From Algoriphagus formosus (GTDB lineage: Bacteria; Bacteroidota; Bacteroidia; Cytophagales; Cyclobacteriaceae), in NCBI RefSeq assembly GCF_002807035.1, contig NZ_NIUC01000002.1, forward strand, positions 1,951,267 through 2,015,266: a DNA stretch of 64,000 bases. Direction: 5' to 3'. Both the position numbers and the translations under genes were made by a program. The notes beneath the pieces were generated by a model, which was not told the origin of the DNA, searched no databases, and saw only the letters and a program-made list of their open reading frames with translations. Below, piece after piece: positions 51,078 to 59,043 of the stretch (position 1 is the first letter of the stretch; every line of letters begins with the position of its first letter).

Positions 51078-52066
51078 TAGACCAGTTTATTAGCCAGCAA
51101 GTACTCTGCAATTTGTACAGCGTTGGTAGCTGCTCCTTTTCGCAGATTGTCTGCAACGATCCACATATTCAGCGTATTGGCTTGAGACTCATCTCTGCGA
51201 AGTCTTCCTACAAATACTTCATCCTTCTTGTGGGCATGAATTGGCATAGGATAAAGCAATTTTTCCGGGTCATCCTGTACGACGACTCCCGGAGTTTTGG
51301 TAAGTAGGTCACGGACCTCAGCCAAGTCAAAATCTGTCTTAAACTCCACATTTACCGATTCAGAATGACCACCCATGGTAGGGATACGTACCGTAGTGGC
51401 TGTAACAGCAATGCTATCGTCAGAGAAAATTTTCTTTGTCTCATTGATCATTTTCATCTCTTCCTTGGTGTAGCCGTTAGGCTGGAACACATCGATGTGA
51501 GGAAGGACGTTCATGTCAATTTTATAAGGATAAACCATTTCAGGCTCTTCTCCTGCTCGCTCAGCCATCATCTGATCTACCGCAGCTTTTCCGGTTCCTG
51601 TGACAGATTGATAGGTAGAGACTACCACACGCTTGATTCCATATCGCTGACGTAAAGGTTCCAAAGCCAAGACCATCTGAATTGTAGAGCAGTTGGGGTT
51701 GGCGATGATTTTATCTTCTTTGCTCAGCTCCTTGGCATTGATCTCCGGTACAACCAGTTTTTTGCTTGGGTCCATACGCCAAGCGGAGGAATTGTCTACC
51801 ACAGTAGTACCTGCCTCAGCGAATTTGGGAGCCCATTCTAATGAGGTGCTTCCACCCGCAGAAAAAATGGCGATCTCAGGTTTGGCTGCTACTGCATCGG
51901 CTAAGCCAATAACTGTATGGGTTTTTCCTTTGTATTCGATTTGTTTTCCCACAGAGCGCTCAGAAGCGACTAGTAGTAATTCATCATATGGAAAATTGTG
52001 CTCATCTAGCACTTCTAGGATTTCAGAGCCTACCAGACCGGTTGCTCCTACCACTGCTAATTTCAT
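51077..52066 (-). CDS. asd: aspartate-semialdehyde dehydrogenase
   Basis: The start is the ATG at 52066, giving 329 residues beginning MKLAVVGATGLVGSEILEVL. A longer frame reaching 52207 would begin inside the palindromic repeats upstream and adds a low-complexity leader, so it is rejected. ANPNCSTIQMVLALEPL contains the active-site Cys, and VVSTYQSVTGTGKAAVDQM and RVPTMGGHSESVNVEF match the family. It makes aspartate semialdehyde for the lysine, threonine and methionine pathways. An intrinsically palindromic leader precedes it. Confidence 0.95.
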   Translation of the reverse strand: MKLAVVGATGLVGSEILEVLDEHNFPYDELLLVASERSVGKQIEYKGKTHTVIGLADAVAAKPEIAIFSAGGSTSLEWAPKFAEAGTTVVDNSSAWRMDPSKKLVVPEINAKELSKEDKIIANPNCSTIQMVLALEPLRQRYGIKRVVVSTYQSVTGTGKAAVDQMMAERAGEEPEMVYPYKIDMNVLPHIDVFQPNGYTKEEMKMINETKKIFSDDSIAVTATTVRIPTMGGHSESVNVEFKTDFDLAEVRDLLTKTPGVVVQDDPEKLLYPMPIHAHKKDEVFVGRLRRDESQANTLNMWIVADNLRKGAATNAVQIAEYLLANKLV

Positions 52067-52104
52067 TTGTTTATAATTTGTCTTTAAGCGGTCACATGGA
52101 ATCT

Positions 52105-52197
52105 CTGCCTGCGGTAGGCAGGTCGCATATTTTCCCCGATATATCGGGGCATCCCCCCTTGTGACGGGTACGTCATGCCTGCCTGCGGAAGGCAGGC
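52105..52197. repeat. three palindromes in the asd upstream region
   Basis: Two related hairpins, CTGCCT-GCGGT-AGGCAG (52105-52121) and GCCTGCCT-GCGGA-AGGCAGGC (52177-52197), flank a perfect 16-base palindrome CCCCGATATATCGGGG (52134-52149). The last belongs to the same sort of CCCGATA...TATCGGG repeat seen at 61.4 and 61.6 kb. The cluster sits in what would be the leader of asd. No gene is seen in 52198-52404. Confidence 0.65.
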
Positions 52198-52404
52198 TCG
52201 ATTTCATGATGGTTTAAATAGGTTAATGTATCGGTTTGCAAAAGTAATAGCTATGTAATCAATTTCAGGTTTATCCTGAGAATTATTGACTTACTCAAAT
52301 ACTTTTTATCAAATTCGGACCCCTGCCGCACCGATAGCTCTCAAGTAAGGAGACTCTTAAAGCTTTCCATTGATACCTCATGCTCATTCCTTGAAAGAGA
52401 TCCA

Positions 52405-52656
52405 CTAGTCATCAAATTCACCTTCTCTTCTCCAGCCATAGGGGTTGGAATCCGCAGTGGTAATTTGGTAGTCTATTTTTCCCGTTTGAGGGTCCTCCGT
52501 AAAAAACATAGCTGAAGATTCCCATCTCAGTAAGTTTACTTCGGCCTTTAGTTTTTCTTCATCGCCGTCAAAAAACCTATTTAGTAAGTCCTCCCTGCCG
52601 GCGCATTGGGCATATTTTGTCTCACCGTTTTTGTAATGTATCTGATATTCTCTCAT
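52405..52656 (-). CDS. small protein of unknown function
   Basis: The 83-residue protein begins MREYQIHYKNGETKYAQCAG and ends with an acidic ADSNPYGWRREGEFDD. It has a mixed alpha/beta look, no signal peptide and no membrane helix. I do not recognise a family. An isolated position between asd and the large surface-protein gene gives no clue to function. Codon use is like that of the neighbours. Confidence 0.65.
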   Translation of the reverse strand: MREYQIHYKNGETKYAQCAGREDLLNRFFDGDEEKLKAEVNLLRWESSAMFFTEDPQTGKIDYQITTADSNPYGWRREGEFDD

Positions 52657-52830
52657 AAGCTCTTTTCATAAAAAACTACCCCTTTCTGGTTTTGTTACGA
52701 AACAAGCTCATCCTGACGGATTAACTATTCGGGAACTAGCCTAATCCCTGGAGGATTTTTATTCGGTTGAAATCAAAATTATTCTTTTAGATTTAGTAAA
52801 TTAGTTTACAGATGCTAGTCTAATAGGTTT

Positions 52831-55338
52831 ATGATCAGATTTTTAGCCAGACTTTTTCTTTTAATACTGTTTCTGTTTCAGATAGGTGCTCTGAAAGCAG
52901 CGAATCAAAAGGAGGATTTTGAACAGGATTTTAGAATTGTAAATGATCCCGATGAATTTATTCCAGGTTGGCGCGGCAATGAGTTGAGAGAAAACTCTTC
53001 ACGTATTTTTCAATCCAATTCCTCCGGAAAGGAGGGAAGTCGGTGTTTGGCGGTTCAGCCTATTTCTACCTTCGATGGAGAATTAACCGTTCGGCTTTCT
53101 CCCGCTGATTTTGAGAATCCTGCCATACAATTCTGGGCACGATCGATCCGCAATGGAAGTGGTAGCCGACCCGCTTTGGTTTTTTATGGATTTGGTGAAA
53201 GTGTGGACTCAGATTTTTCCGAAATGGTACAGATTGGAGACAATTCGGAATTTGCGAATGAGGATCAGATTTTTCGTCAGTTTAAAATTGAGTTGCCAGA
53301 CTCACTTCGAGGCTTAGAGGAAATCTTTTTTCGGTTGAAAATCGAATATGGTCCCGGAACAGGAAGTGCGGCTCGTTGGCTTTTGGATGATTTTGAATTC
53401 GGAGATTTTGTGGAGGATTTGCAGCCCCCGACTTTGGAATTGGTAAGAGGTTTTGGGCCTAGGACAGTAGAATTAGGCTTTTCTGAAGCCTTGGATGCTG
53501 TTTTCTCTCAGATTCAACTCAATTACTCGCTAGATGGCATAGATCCAATCAATGCAAGTTTGGCTTTTGATTCCTTGGTTTACCTGGACTTTGAAGAACC
53601 ATTGGCAGTTGGTCAAAATTATGTTCTCACAATTAGTCAAATTCCTGATTTGGCGGGAAATTTTTTGAGGGATACGACCCTTACTTTTCGCTTCGAAGAT
53701 CCTACTGCTATCGGGTTTAAGGATTTGGTAATTAATGAAATCATGCCGGCTCCTCGGGATGGAAATGACTTGCCCAATGTGGAATATGTCGAGCTTCTTT
53801 ATTTGGGTGAAAAGGATATCCGTCTGGGTGGAGTGAGTTTTCGGAATTCCAGAAATGAATCGATTTTGGAGGATAGATGGATGGAATCAGGGGATTATTT
53901 GATCTTGGCTCCTGCTAATCAGGCAGCTTTATTTGCTGAATATGGAGATTTCCTTGCGGTTGATCCTTGGCCCACGCTACTCAATTCGGGAGATGAAATT
54001 AGTCTTCTCGCTCAAAATGGAGAATTAATAGATCTAATCAGCTATTCCACGGCAACTTGGGGAGATTCAGAGCTTAGCGGTGGAGGTTACAGTTTGGAAG
54101 TGGTCAATCCTAACCTTCTTTGTGAGCAAAGCGAATTTCTCAAACCCTCTGAATCTCCAGCCCGAGGTACTCCTGGGACAGAAAACTTTGTCTTTGATCT
54201 TACTCCGGATACCTTGGCTCCTGAGTTTATAAGCTACTCCTTCACTGATTCCCTAAGCTTGGTATTAGCTTTTTCAGAGCCTATCCAATCAACTTTGACT
54301 GTGGCTGACTTCCAGATTGAACCCAATTTGCCGCTCGATTCAGTAGTAGTAGCAAGCAAACAGATTCTTTTATTTTTCTCAGAAGCTATAGCTGACAATC
54401 AATCCTATCAATTAGGATTGGACGGGGTGGCCGATTGTAGTGGAAATCAACTGGAAGAGACTAGAATTGAAATCATCCGTCCACGAACTGCAAAAATTGG
54501 CGAAGTTTTTCTTAATGAGCTGCTTTTTGACCCGCGCAGTGGAGGCCCTAAATTCGTGGAGCTTTATAATCCGACTGATGATTATCTGGAAATTGGGAAA
54601 TGGAAATTGGCTAACCTGGATGATTTGGGACAGGTTGATCAAGTCCGGATGCTTTCTGAAGAGAGCTTGGTGATGTCCCCGAGTTCCTTTTTGGCCATCA
54701 GTACAGATTCCGAACGACTCAAAATGGACTATCCCAGGTCTGCAAATGGAGGTTTTTTTGAGATCAGGACTTTGCCTTCTTATCCAATTTCTGGTGGTTC
54801 GGTAGTGCTGATAGATGCTCAGGGGGAGATCGCCGAACAGTTTGAGTATGATGAGGAACTGCATCATCCTTTGCTACGAGAGACGAAGGGTGTTTCGTTA
54901 GAAAGGGTTTCGGTTGGGTCACCTGCTGATTTTACAGGGAATTGGCACTCAGCTTCGGGGAATGAAGAGTATGCTACACCGGGTAGGATGAATTCTCAGC
55001 GGATACCGGGAGAATTTGAAGCTGAACTCATTCAAATTGATCCCGAGATTTTTGATCCTGAGGGGAGTCAGGGCAATACCTTCACGACGATTCGATATCA
55101 ATTGGATCAATCAGGTTGGGTAGGAAGCTTCAGGATTTATGATATTTCTGGCAGAATCGTGTCGGTGCTTGCGCAAAATGAGATTTTGGCTACCCAAGGA
55201 CTATACACTTGGACAGGGACGGACTCTAAAGGTAGAAGATTGCCGACGGGTTATTATGTTTTGTTAGTTGAGTTATTTGATCTGCAGGCAAGGATTCGGA
55301 ATGTCAAAAAAACAATCATTATTGCAGAAAATATCTAA
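52831..55338 (+). CDS. large exported protein with two lamin-tail domains and a FlgD-like C-terminus
   Basis: The 835-residue protein has a signal peptide (about 1-23), a beta-rich lectin-like region (about 30-200), and bacterial Ig-like segments (about 200-295 and 460-565). Two lamin-tail domains begin IGFKDLVINEIMPAPRDGND (about 290) and KIGEVFLNELLFDPRSGGPK (about 560). The C-terminus has the FlgD/T9SS-like YDISGRIVSV and GYYVLLVELFD. This architecture suggests a secreted or surface-anchored protein, possibly exported by type IX secretion; the sorting signal is not a strong match. Confidence 0.85.
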   Translation: MIRFLARLFLLILFLFQIGALKAANQKEDFEQDFRIVNDPDEFIPGWRGNELRENSSRIFQSNSSGKEGSRCLAVQPISTFDGELTVRLSPADFENPAIQFWARSIRNGSGSRPALVFYGFGESVDSDFSEMVQIGDNSEFANEDQIFRQFKIELPDSLRGLEEIFFRLKIEYGPGTGSAARWLLDDFEFGDFVEDLQPPTLELVRGFGPRTVELGFSEALDAVFSQIQLNYSLDGIDPINASLAFDSLVYLDFEEPLAVGQNYVLTISQIPDLAGNFLRDTTLTFRFEDPTAIGFKDLVINEIMPAPRDGNDLPNVEYVELLYLGEKDIRLGGVSFRNSRNESILEDRWMESGDYLILAPANQAALFAEYGDFLAVDPWPTLLNSGDEISLLAQNGELIDLISYSTATWGDSELSGGGYSLEVVNPNLLCEQSEFLKPSESPARGTPGTENFVFDLTPDTLAPEFISYSFTDSLSLVLAFSEPIQSTLTVADFQIEPNLPLDSVVVASKQILLFFSEAIADNQSYQLGLDGVADCSGNQLEETRIEIIRPRTAKIGEVFLNELLFDPRSGGPKFVELYNPTDDYLEIGKWKLANLDDLGQVDQVRMLSEESLVMSPSSFLAISTDSERLKMDYPRSANGGFFEIRTLPSYPISGGSVVLIDAQGEIAEQFEYDEELHHPLLRETKGVSLERVSVGSPADFTGNWHSASGNEEYATPGRMNSQRIPGEFEAELIQIDPEIFDPEGSQGNTFTTIRYQLDQSGWVGSFRIYDISGRIVSVLAQNEILATQGLYTWTGTDSKGRRLPTGYYVLLVELFDLQARIRNVKKTIIIAENI

Positions 55339-55407
55339 AAATTATCAGTTTACGAAACATGATTTGCTAAAAATCAGTATTTTAGAGTAACAAATCACGC
55401 CCAAACC

Positions 55408-55578
55408 ATGGAACCCGGAATAATCAACAAAGCTCTCAAACAACTTTGCGTCGTGGAATCAAAACCGATTTCGGAGGTGGTGCAATATCTCAAGTTGCGC
55501 TACCAAATCGATGCCGACGAAATGATCCTCAAAAAGCGACTGGAAAAAATCCTGAATCAGGAGCAAGCAGTAGCCTAG
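55408..55578 (+). CDS. short helical protein, 56 residues
   Basis: A short open frame with an ATG at 55408 codes for 56 residues, starting MEPGIINKALKQLCVVESKP and ending LKKRLEKILNQEQAVA. It has amphipathic helical character, normal codon use for this genome, and is followed by a clear terminator, which argues for a real small gene. It resembles a small nucleic-acid-binding or regulatory helical protein, but I do not recognise the family. A ribosome-binding site is not obvious. Confidence 0.6.
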   Translation: MEPGIINKALKQLCVVESKPISEVVQYLKLRYQIDADEMILKKRLEKILNQEQAVA

Positions 55579-55600
55579 ATCATTTTAGACTTTATTAAAA

Positions 55601-55634
55601 AGCTGCATTCTTTCAACGAATGCGGCTTTTTTTG
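55601..55634. terminator. terminator serving both strands
   Basis: A 10-base stem with one wobble (AGCTGCATTC with GAATGCGGCT, 7-base loop) is followed by seven or more T on the plus strand and is preceded by AAAAA, giving T-rich sequence on the minus strand too. It separates the small gene from the convergent asparaginase-like gene. Confidence 0.8.
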
Positions 55635-55649
55635 AATCGCTAAGGGCTA

Positions 55650-56717
55650 CTAGTTTTCGTCCTTGTAGATAAATACCTGAGCTTCCTGATCGGCTTTGCG
55701 ATAGCCACGATACATCCCTTCAGAGTTAAAAGGCATCGCGATATTCCCCATACGATCGATGGAAATTATTCCTCCTGAACCTCCCATTTCTACCAATTGC
55801 TTCATGACTACATCATTTGCGGCATCTTCGAGACTTTTATTTCCATATCGCATTTGAGAGGCAATTTCATGGCCAACGACAGTTCGAATGAAAAACTCCC
55901 CATGTCCGGTAGCTGAAACTGCGCAAGTTGCATTGTCTGCGTAGGTACCTGCTCCTATGATTGGTACATCACCTACTCGGCCATAGCGCTTGTTTGTCAT
56001 TCCACCTGTGGAAGTAGCTGCGGCGATATTGCCATTTTTATCAAGTGCTACTGCGCCTACTGTTCCAAATTTCCGGTCCTTGAAAAAGGGATCCTGAAGC
56101 TCCATCTCTAAAAGTGAACTGTGATCCAGTTGTGTTTTTTCGGTTTCACGGATTTTCTCTAATTGCTGAAAGCGGAAATCGGTGTAAAAGTAGTCTGGAG
56201 ATACCAGTTCGAGCTCCTGTTCTTTTGCAAAAACTTCGGCTCCGGCACCAGTCATAAATACGTGGGGTGAATTTTCCATTACAGCTCGTGCTGCGGTAAT
56301 TGGGTTTTTGACGGTAGTTAGTCCTGCCACGGCACCTGCGTTTCGGTCTCTCCCGTCCATGATAGCAGCGTCCATTTCATTTTTCCCTTCATTGGTAAAA
56401 ACAGCTCCTTTTCCAGCATTGAACAAGGGGCTGTCCTCCATGACTTTCACCGCAGCAATGACGGCATCTAGCGCTTCACCTCCGGATTCTAAGACAGCGT
56501 AACCAGCATCGAGCGCCTCTTTAAGCTTCGCTCGGTATTCAGCCTCCTGTTCATCACTCATGTTTTCCCTTTTTATGGTGCCTGCTCCTCCATGGATGGC
56601 AAGTGCAAACTCAGATTGTGTTATGGTTTCTTCTGAAACTGACTGATTGTCAGTTGGCTGCGAGCAAGACCAAGAAATAATTAAAATTGAAAGGAATGAA
56701 AGGAAGATTTTATTCAT
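55650..56717 (-). CDS. isoaspartyl peptidase/L-asparaginase, lipoprotein (Ntn hydrolase)
   Basis: The 355-residue proenzyme has a lipobox (IISWSC, Cys18) and the plant-type asparaginase fold: ALAIHGGAGTIKRENMS, LDAVIAAVKVMEDSPLFNAG, and the autocleavage site FGTVGAVALD with Thr219 as the new N-terminal nucleophile, then ATSTGGMTNKRYGRVGD and GAGTYADN. It removes isoaspartyl residues from damaged or diet-derived peptides, here in the periplasm or on the membrane. It should be processed into two chains. Confidence 0.93.
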   Translation of the reverse strand: MNKIFLSFLSILIISWSCSQPTDNQSVSEETITQSEFALAIHGGAGTIKRENMSDEQEAEYRAKLKEALDAGYAVLESGGEALDAVIAAVKVMEDSPLFNAGKGAVFTNEGKNEMDAAIMDGRDRNAGAVAGLTTVKNPITAARAVMENSPHVFMTGAGAEVFAKEQELELVSPDYFYTDFRFQQLEKIRETEKTQLDHSSLLEMELQDPFFKDRKFGTVGAVALDKNGNIAAATSTGGMTNKRYGRVGDVPIIGAGTYADNATCAVSATGHGEFFIRTVVGHEIASQMRYGNKSLEDAANDVVMKQLVEMGGSGGIISIDRMGNIAMPFNSEGMYRGYRKADQEAQVFIYKDEN

Positions 56718-56894
56718 GTCTTGATTAAGTTTTTTTAGATGTGGAATAATTTAAAAATAGGGCCATTTCTTCAAATTGGAAGGGTTTTTTACATCGAGAG
56801 TAAAATTAAATTTTTGTATTTGCGATCCCCCACGTATTTTAGGGAACTTTAAAAAGTCCAGTACGTCAAAGAATTATTACCTAATAGAATCGCC

Positions 56895-57278
56895 ATGAGC
56901 CAGGAAGCAAAAACATCCTATTCTCAAGAAGAATTAAAGGAATTTGAAGAGATCATTTTGAAAAAATTGAGCAGTGCTAAAGAAGAGTTAGGTATGCTCA
57001 AGGAATCTCTCAGCAAAAAGAATGATAGTGGTACGGACAATACAGCATCTACTTCGAAATTACTCGAAGATGGGGCAGATACGCTTGAGCGTGAAAGTCT
57101 GAGCCAATTGGCAGCCCGTCAACAGAAGTTTGTAATCAATCTTGAGAATGCGCTCGTGAGGATTAAGAACGGAACTTACGGCATCTGTGTGGATACGGGG
57201 AAATTGATCTCCAAGGAGCGATTGCGCGCAGTACCTCATACCATGCATTCTATAGAAGCTAAGCTGGCTAAGAAATAA
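56895..57278 (+). CDS. TraR/DksA-family protein with a degenerate zinc site
   Basis: The 127-residue protein has a long helical coiled-coil (about 8-90) followed by the DksA-like C-terminal motif NGTYGICVDTGKLISKERLR. Only one cysteine (Cys98) remains of the four that bind zinc in DksA. The family in Bacteroidota is often like this and is assumed to bind RNA polymerase's secondary channel, with stringent-response roles, but that is not demonstrated by the sequence. The gene ends 2 bases before scpB. Confidence 0.85.
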   Translation: MSQEAKTSYSQEELKEFEEIILKKLSSAKEELGMLKESLSKKNDSGTDNTASTSKLLEDGADTLERESLSQLAARQQKFVINLENALVRIKNGTYGICVDTGKLISKERLRAVPHTMHSIEAKLAKK

Positions 57279-57280
57279 AA

Positions 57281-57841
57281 GTGGATTTTCTTCCCCGCCA
57301 TATTGAGGCCTTGATTTTCTGCAGTCCTGCGCCACTACCCAAAGCTGAGATTCAAAAATGTCTTTCGGAGATGTTTGAGTCAGAAGTGCCGGGTGAGCAC
57401 ATCGACGAAGCTTTGGCGCAGTTGATTAAAAAATATGAGCAGGACGAGTTTTCTTTTTCTCTCGAAAAAATAGCCGGAGGGTATCAATTTTTGACCAAGC
57501 CGGCCTATCAAACGAGTATTGCGATATTACTCAAGCAGCAGAGTCAAAAGCGTCTCTCAACGGCTCAGCTCGAGACCCTTTCTATCATTGCCTACAAGCA
57601 ACCGGTGACGAAGGGGGAAATCGAGCAGATTCGAGGTGTCAACTCCGACTATTCGGTTCAAAAACTTTTGGAAAAAGAACTGATCGAAATCAAAGGGAAG
57701 TCAGAGCAAATTGGCCGTCCTATGATTTATGGAACTTCGCCGAAGTTTATGGAGTATTTCGGGATCAATTCCATTCAGGACCTTCCTCAACCCAAGGATT
57801 TTTCCCAACCTGATAATCAGATCGGCGAGGAGCGTGAGTAG
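57281..57841 (+). CDS. scpB: segregation and condensation protein B
   Basis: Translation begins at a GTG at 57281, 2 bases after the dksA-like stop. The 186-residue protein has the two ScpB winged-helix domains: PRHIEALIFCSPAPLPKAEI near the start and LSTAQLETLSIIAYKQPVTK with GEIEQIRGVNSDYSVQKLL in the second. It forms the SMC-ScpA-ScpB condensin that organises and segregates the chromosome. ScpA and Smc are not in the window. Confidence 0.94.
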   Translation: MDFLPRHIEALIFCSPAPLPKAEIQKCLSEMFESEVPGEHIDEALAQLIKKYEQDEFSFSLEKIAGGYQFLTKPAYQTSIAILLKQQSQKRLSTAQLETLSIIAYKQPVTKGEIEQIRGVNSDYSVQKLLEKELIEIKGKSEQIGRPMIYGTSPKFMEYFGINSIQDLPQPKDFSQPDNQIGEERE

Positions 57842-57899
57842 GGTTGGATTAAATGTTTGGGAAGAACTCTTCCAGCTTCGCTCTTCTTATTCAATCGTT

Positions 57900-57923
57900 A
57901 TGCTGCTTTTCCGAAAGCAGCAT
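57900..57923. terminator. hairpin between scpB and the SprT-like gene
   Basis: A perfect 10-base stem ATGCTGCTTT/AAAGCAGCAT with a 4-base loop lies between the convergent genes. The following T-run is short (TTT), so its terminator strength is uncertain. Confidence 0.55.
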
Positions 57924-58001
57924 TTCTGATTAAGGGAAGTTAAGTAGTTTTTGCTAGAAATGAGGATCACTTCCAACTTCCCTCTTCCATCTCCCCACTT
58001 C

Positions 58002-58625
58002 TTAACTTTCAACCTGAACTTCTGCTAATTGAGAAATAAGGTAGCGTTTCCCTGAGGGGATTTCCTCGCAAAGAACTCGTGTTCTACGCGTTTCTTTCTT
58101 TTTGAATTTTCGGCCATTGAGCTCAAAAATACTTTCCGGTTTCAAATCGGAAAGGAAGCTTTTTTCAATTCCAGCAGTTGCTTTGTTGTATTTACTCAAC
58201 TCTTTTGTCAAAAAAAGATCCCCTGCTGAAGTAGCTTTTGGATTTTGCATATGTCTGACAAGAGGAATCAAAAGATCCTGAGGAAAAACTTCTTTCCGAA
58301 GCAGGGGAGACATCAGATTCTTGAATACTCGCTTCCACTCTTGTCCGTGTGGTGGGATATTCAGACCAAACCGAATAAAAGCATATAAATGGGCCACCTC
58401 GTGGATGTACGTAATTAGGAATTGATAAGGGTTCAAATTCCCGTTGATGGTGATAGTTTGCAGCGATTGATCTCGCTTCCATCGGAAGTCGCCCAATTTG
58501 CTTTTTCGCTCGCGGGTTAAGGTGAAATTAAACTTCTCTTGTTTCCAAAGATCTATGCAATACTCCAGGCTTGCAGAGGGGACTTTTGCAGAAAGAATTT
58601 CGCGAAGCTTTTCGGACTGATCCAT
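58002..58625 (-). CDS. SprT-like zinc metalloprotein
   Basis: The 207-residue protein has the zinc-protease motif TYIHEVAHLYAF (His75, Glu76, His79) and a third histidine in PPHGQEWKRVFKNL (His93). These match the SprT/Spartan-like family. The C-terminal part is small and basic (FKKKETRRTRVLCEEI), perhaps a nucleic-acid-binding tail. The family name is unrelated to the gliding protein SprT. A DNA-protein-crosslink protease role is possible by homology with Spartan, but unproven. Confidence 0.88.
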   Translation of the reverse strand: MDQSEKLREILSAKVPSASLEYCIDLWKQEKFNFTLTRERKSKLGDFRWKRDQSLQTITINGNLNPYQFLITYIHEVAHLYAFIRFGLNIPPHGQEWKRVFKNLMSPLLRKEVFPQDLLIPLVRHMQNPKATSAGDLFLTKELSKYNKATAGIEKSFLSDLKPESIFELNGRKFKKKETRRTRVLCEEIPSGKRYLISQLAEVQVES

Positions 58626-58692
58626 GTTGGGAAATTACTGATATCTGCGGATTCTAGGAAGTCCACATTTTTAAGATTCGATAAATAGGAAC

Positions 58693-58722
58693 AAAAAAAG
58701 AGCTCCAATTACGGAGCTCTTT
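58693..58722 (-). terminator. intrinsic terminator of the acidic lipoprotein gene
   Basis: The 10-base stem AAAGAGCTCC/GGAGCTCTTT (58697-58722) has a 6-base loop and is followed on the minus strand by a T-rich tail. It lies 24 bases after the stop codon of the small lipoprotein gene. Confidence 0.85.
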
Positions 58723-58745
58723 AAAAATTTGAGAAGAATGGGTGA

Positions 58746-58967
58746 TTAGTTGTTTTCTACCACTTCTTCAACTTGCTCAACAGCTACTTCAGCAGCATTT
58801 TCGATTGAGTCAGTTGTATCTTCGATCACTTCTTCAGTAGCTTCTACAGCTCCTTCAGTCGCTTCTTGAACAGTTTCAACTGTTTCTTCTTCTTTTACTT
58901 CTTTGTTGCCGCAAGAGGCAGTAGCCATCAAACCGACGATTGCGAAAATTGCAAATACCTTGTTCAT
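58746..58967 (-). CDS. small acidic lipoprotein
   Basis: The 73-residue protein has a lipobox (TASC, Cys19) and a mature part made almost entirely of Glu, Val, Ala and Thr (VEETVEVTEE-like runs) without aromatic residues. It may form an extended or helical spacer at the outer-membrane inner leaflet. Short acidic lipoproteins of this kind are abundant in related species. A promoter and terminator frame it tightly, suggesting strong expression. No function is known. Confidence 0.82.
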   Translation of the reverse strand: MNKVFAIFAIVGLMATASCGNKEVKEEETVETVQEATEGAVEATEEVIEDTTDSIENAAEVAVEQVEEVVENN

Positions 58968-58992
58968 TTGTTGTGTTTTTTTAAATGCGGTG

Positions 58993-59025
58993 CAAAGGTA
59001 TCTGAAGTTTTATCAATTTCGCAAA
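58993..59025 (-). promoter_or_regulatory. promoter of the acidic lipoprotein gene (TTTG-N21-TACCTTTG)
   Basis: On the minus strand, TTTG (59025-59022) is followed after 21 bases by TACCTTTG (59000-58993). The -7 box is 25 bases upstream of the start codon, so the leader is short. Confidence 0.72.
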
Positions 59026-59043
59026 TTGCCGTTAAAATTATTT

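Noticed and set aside
52066-52207. A longer start for asd at 52207
   Set aside because: It would add 47 residues encoded by the palindromic repeat region, while the ATG at 52066 begins exactly at the conserved MKLAVVGATG.
58002-58625. Taking the SprT-like gene as a type IX secretion component because of the name SprT
   Set aside because: Its HEVAH zinc motif places it in the metalloprotease SprT/Spartan-like family; the gliding protein of that name is the PorT-like barrel encoded at 19712-20512.
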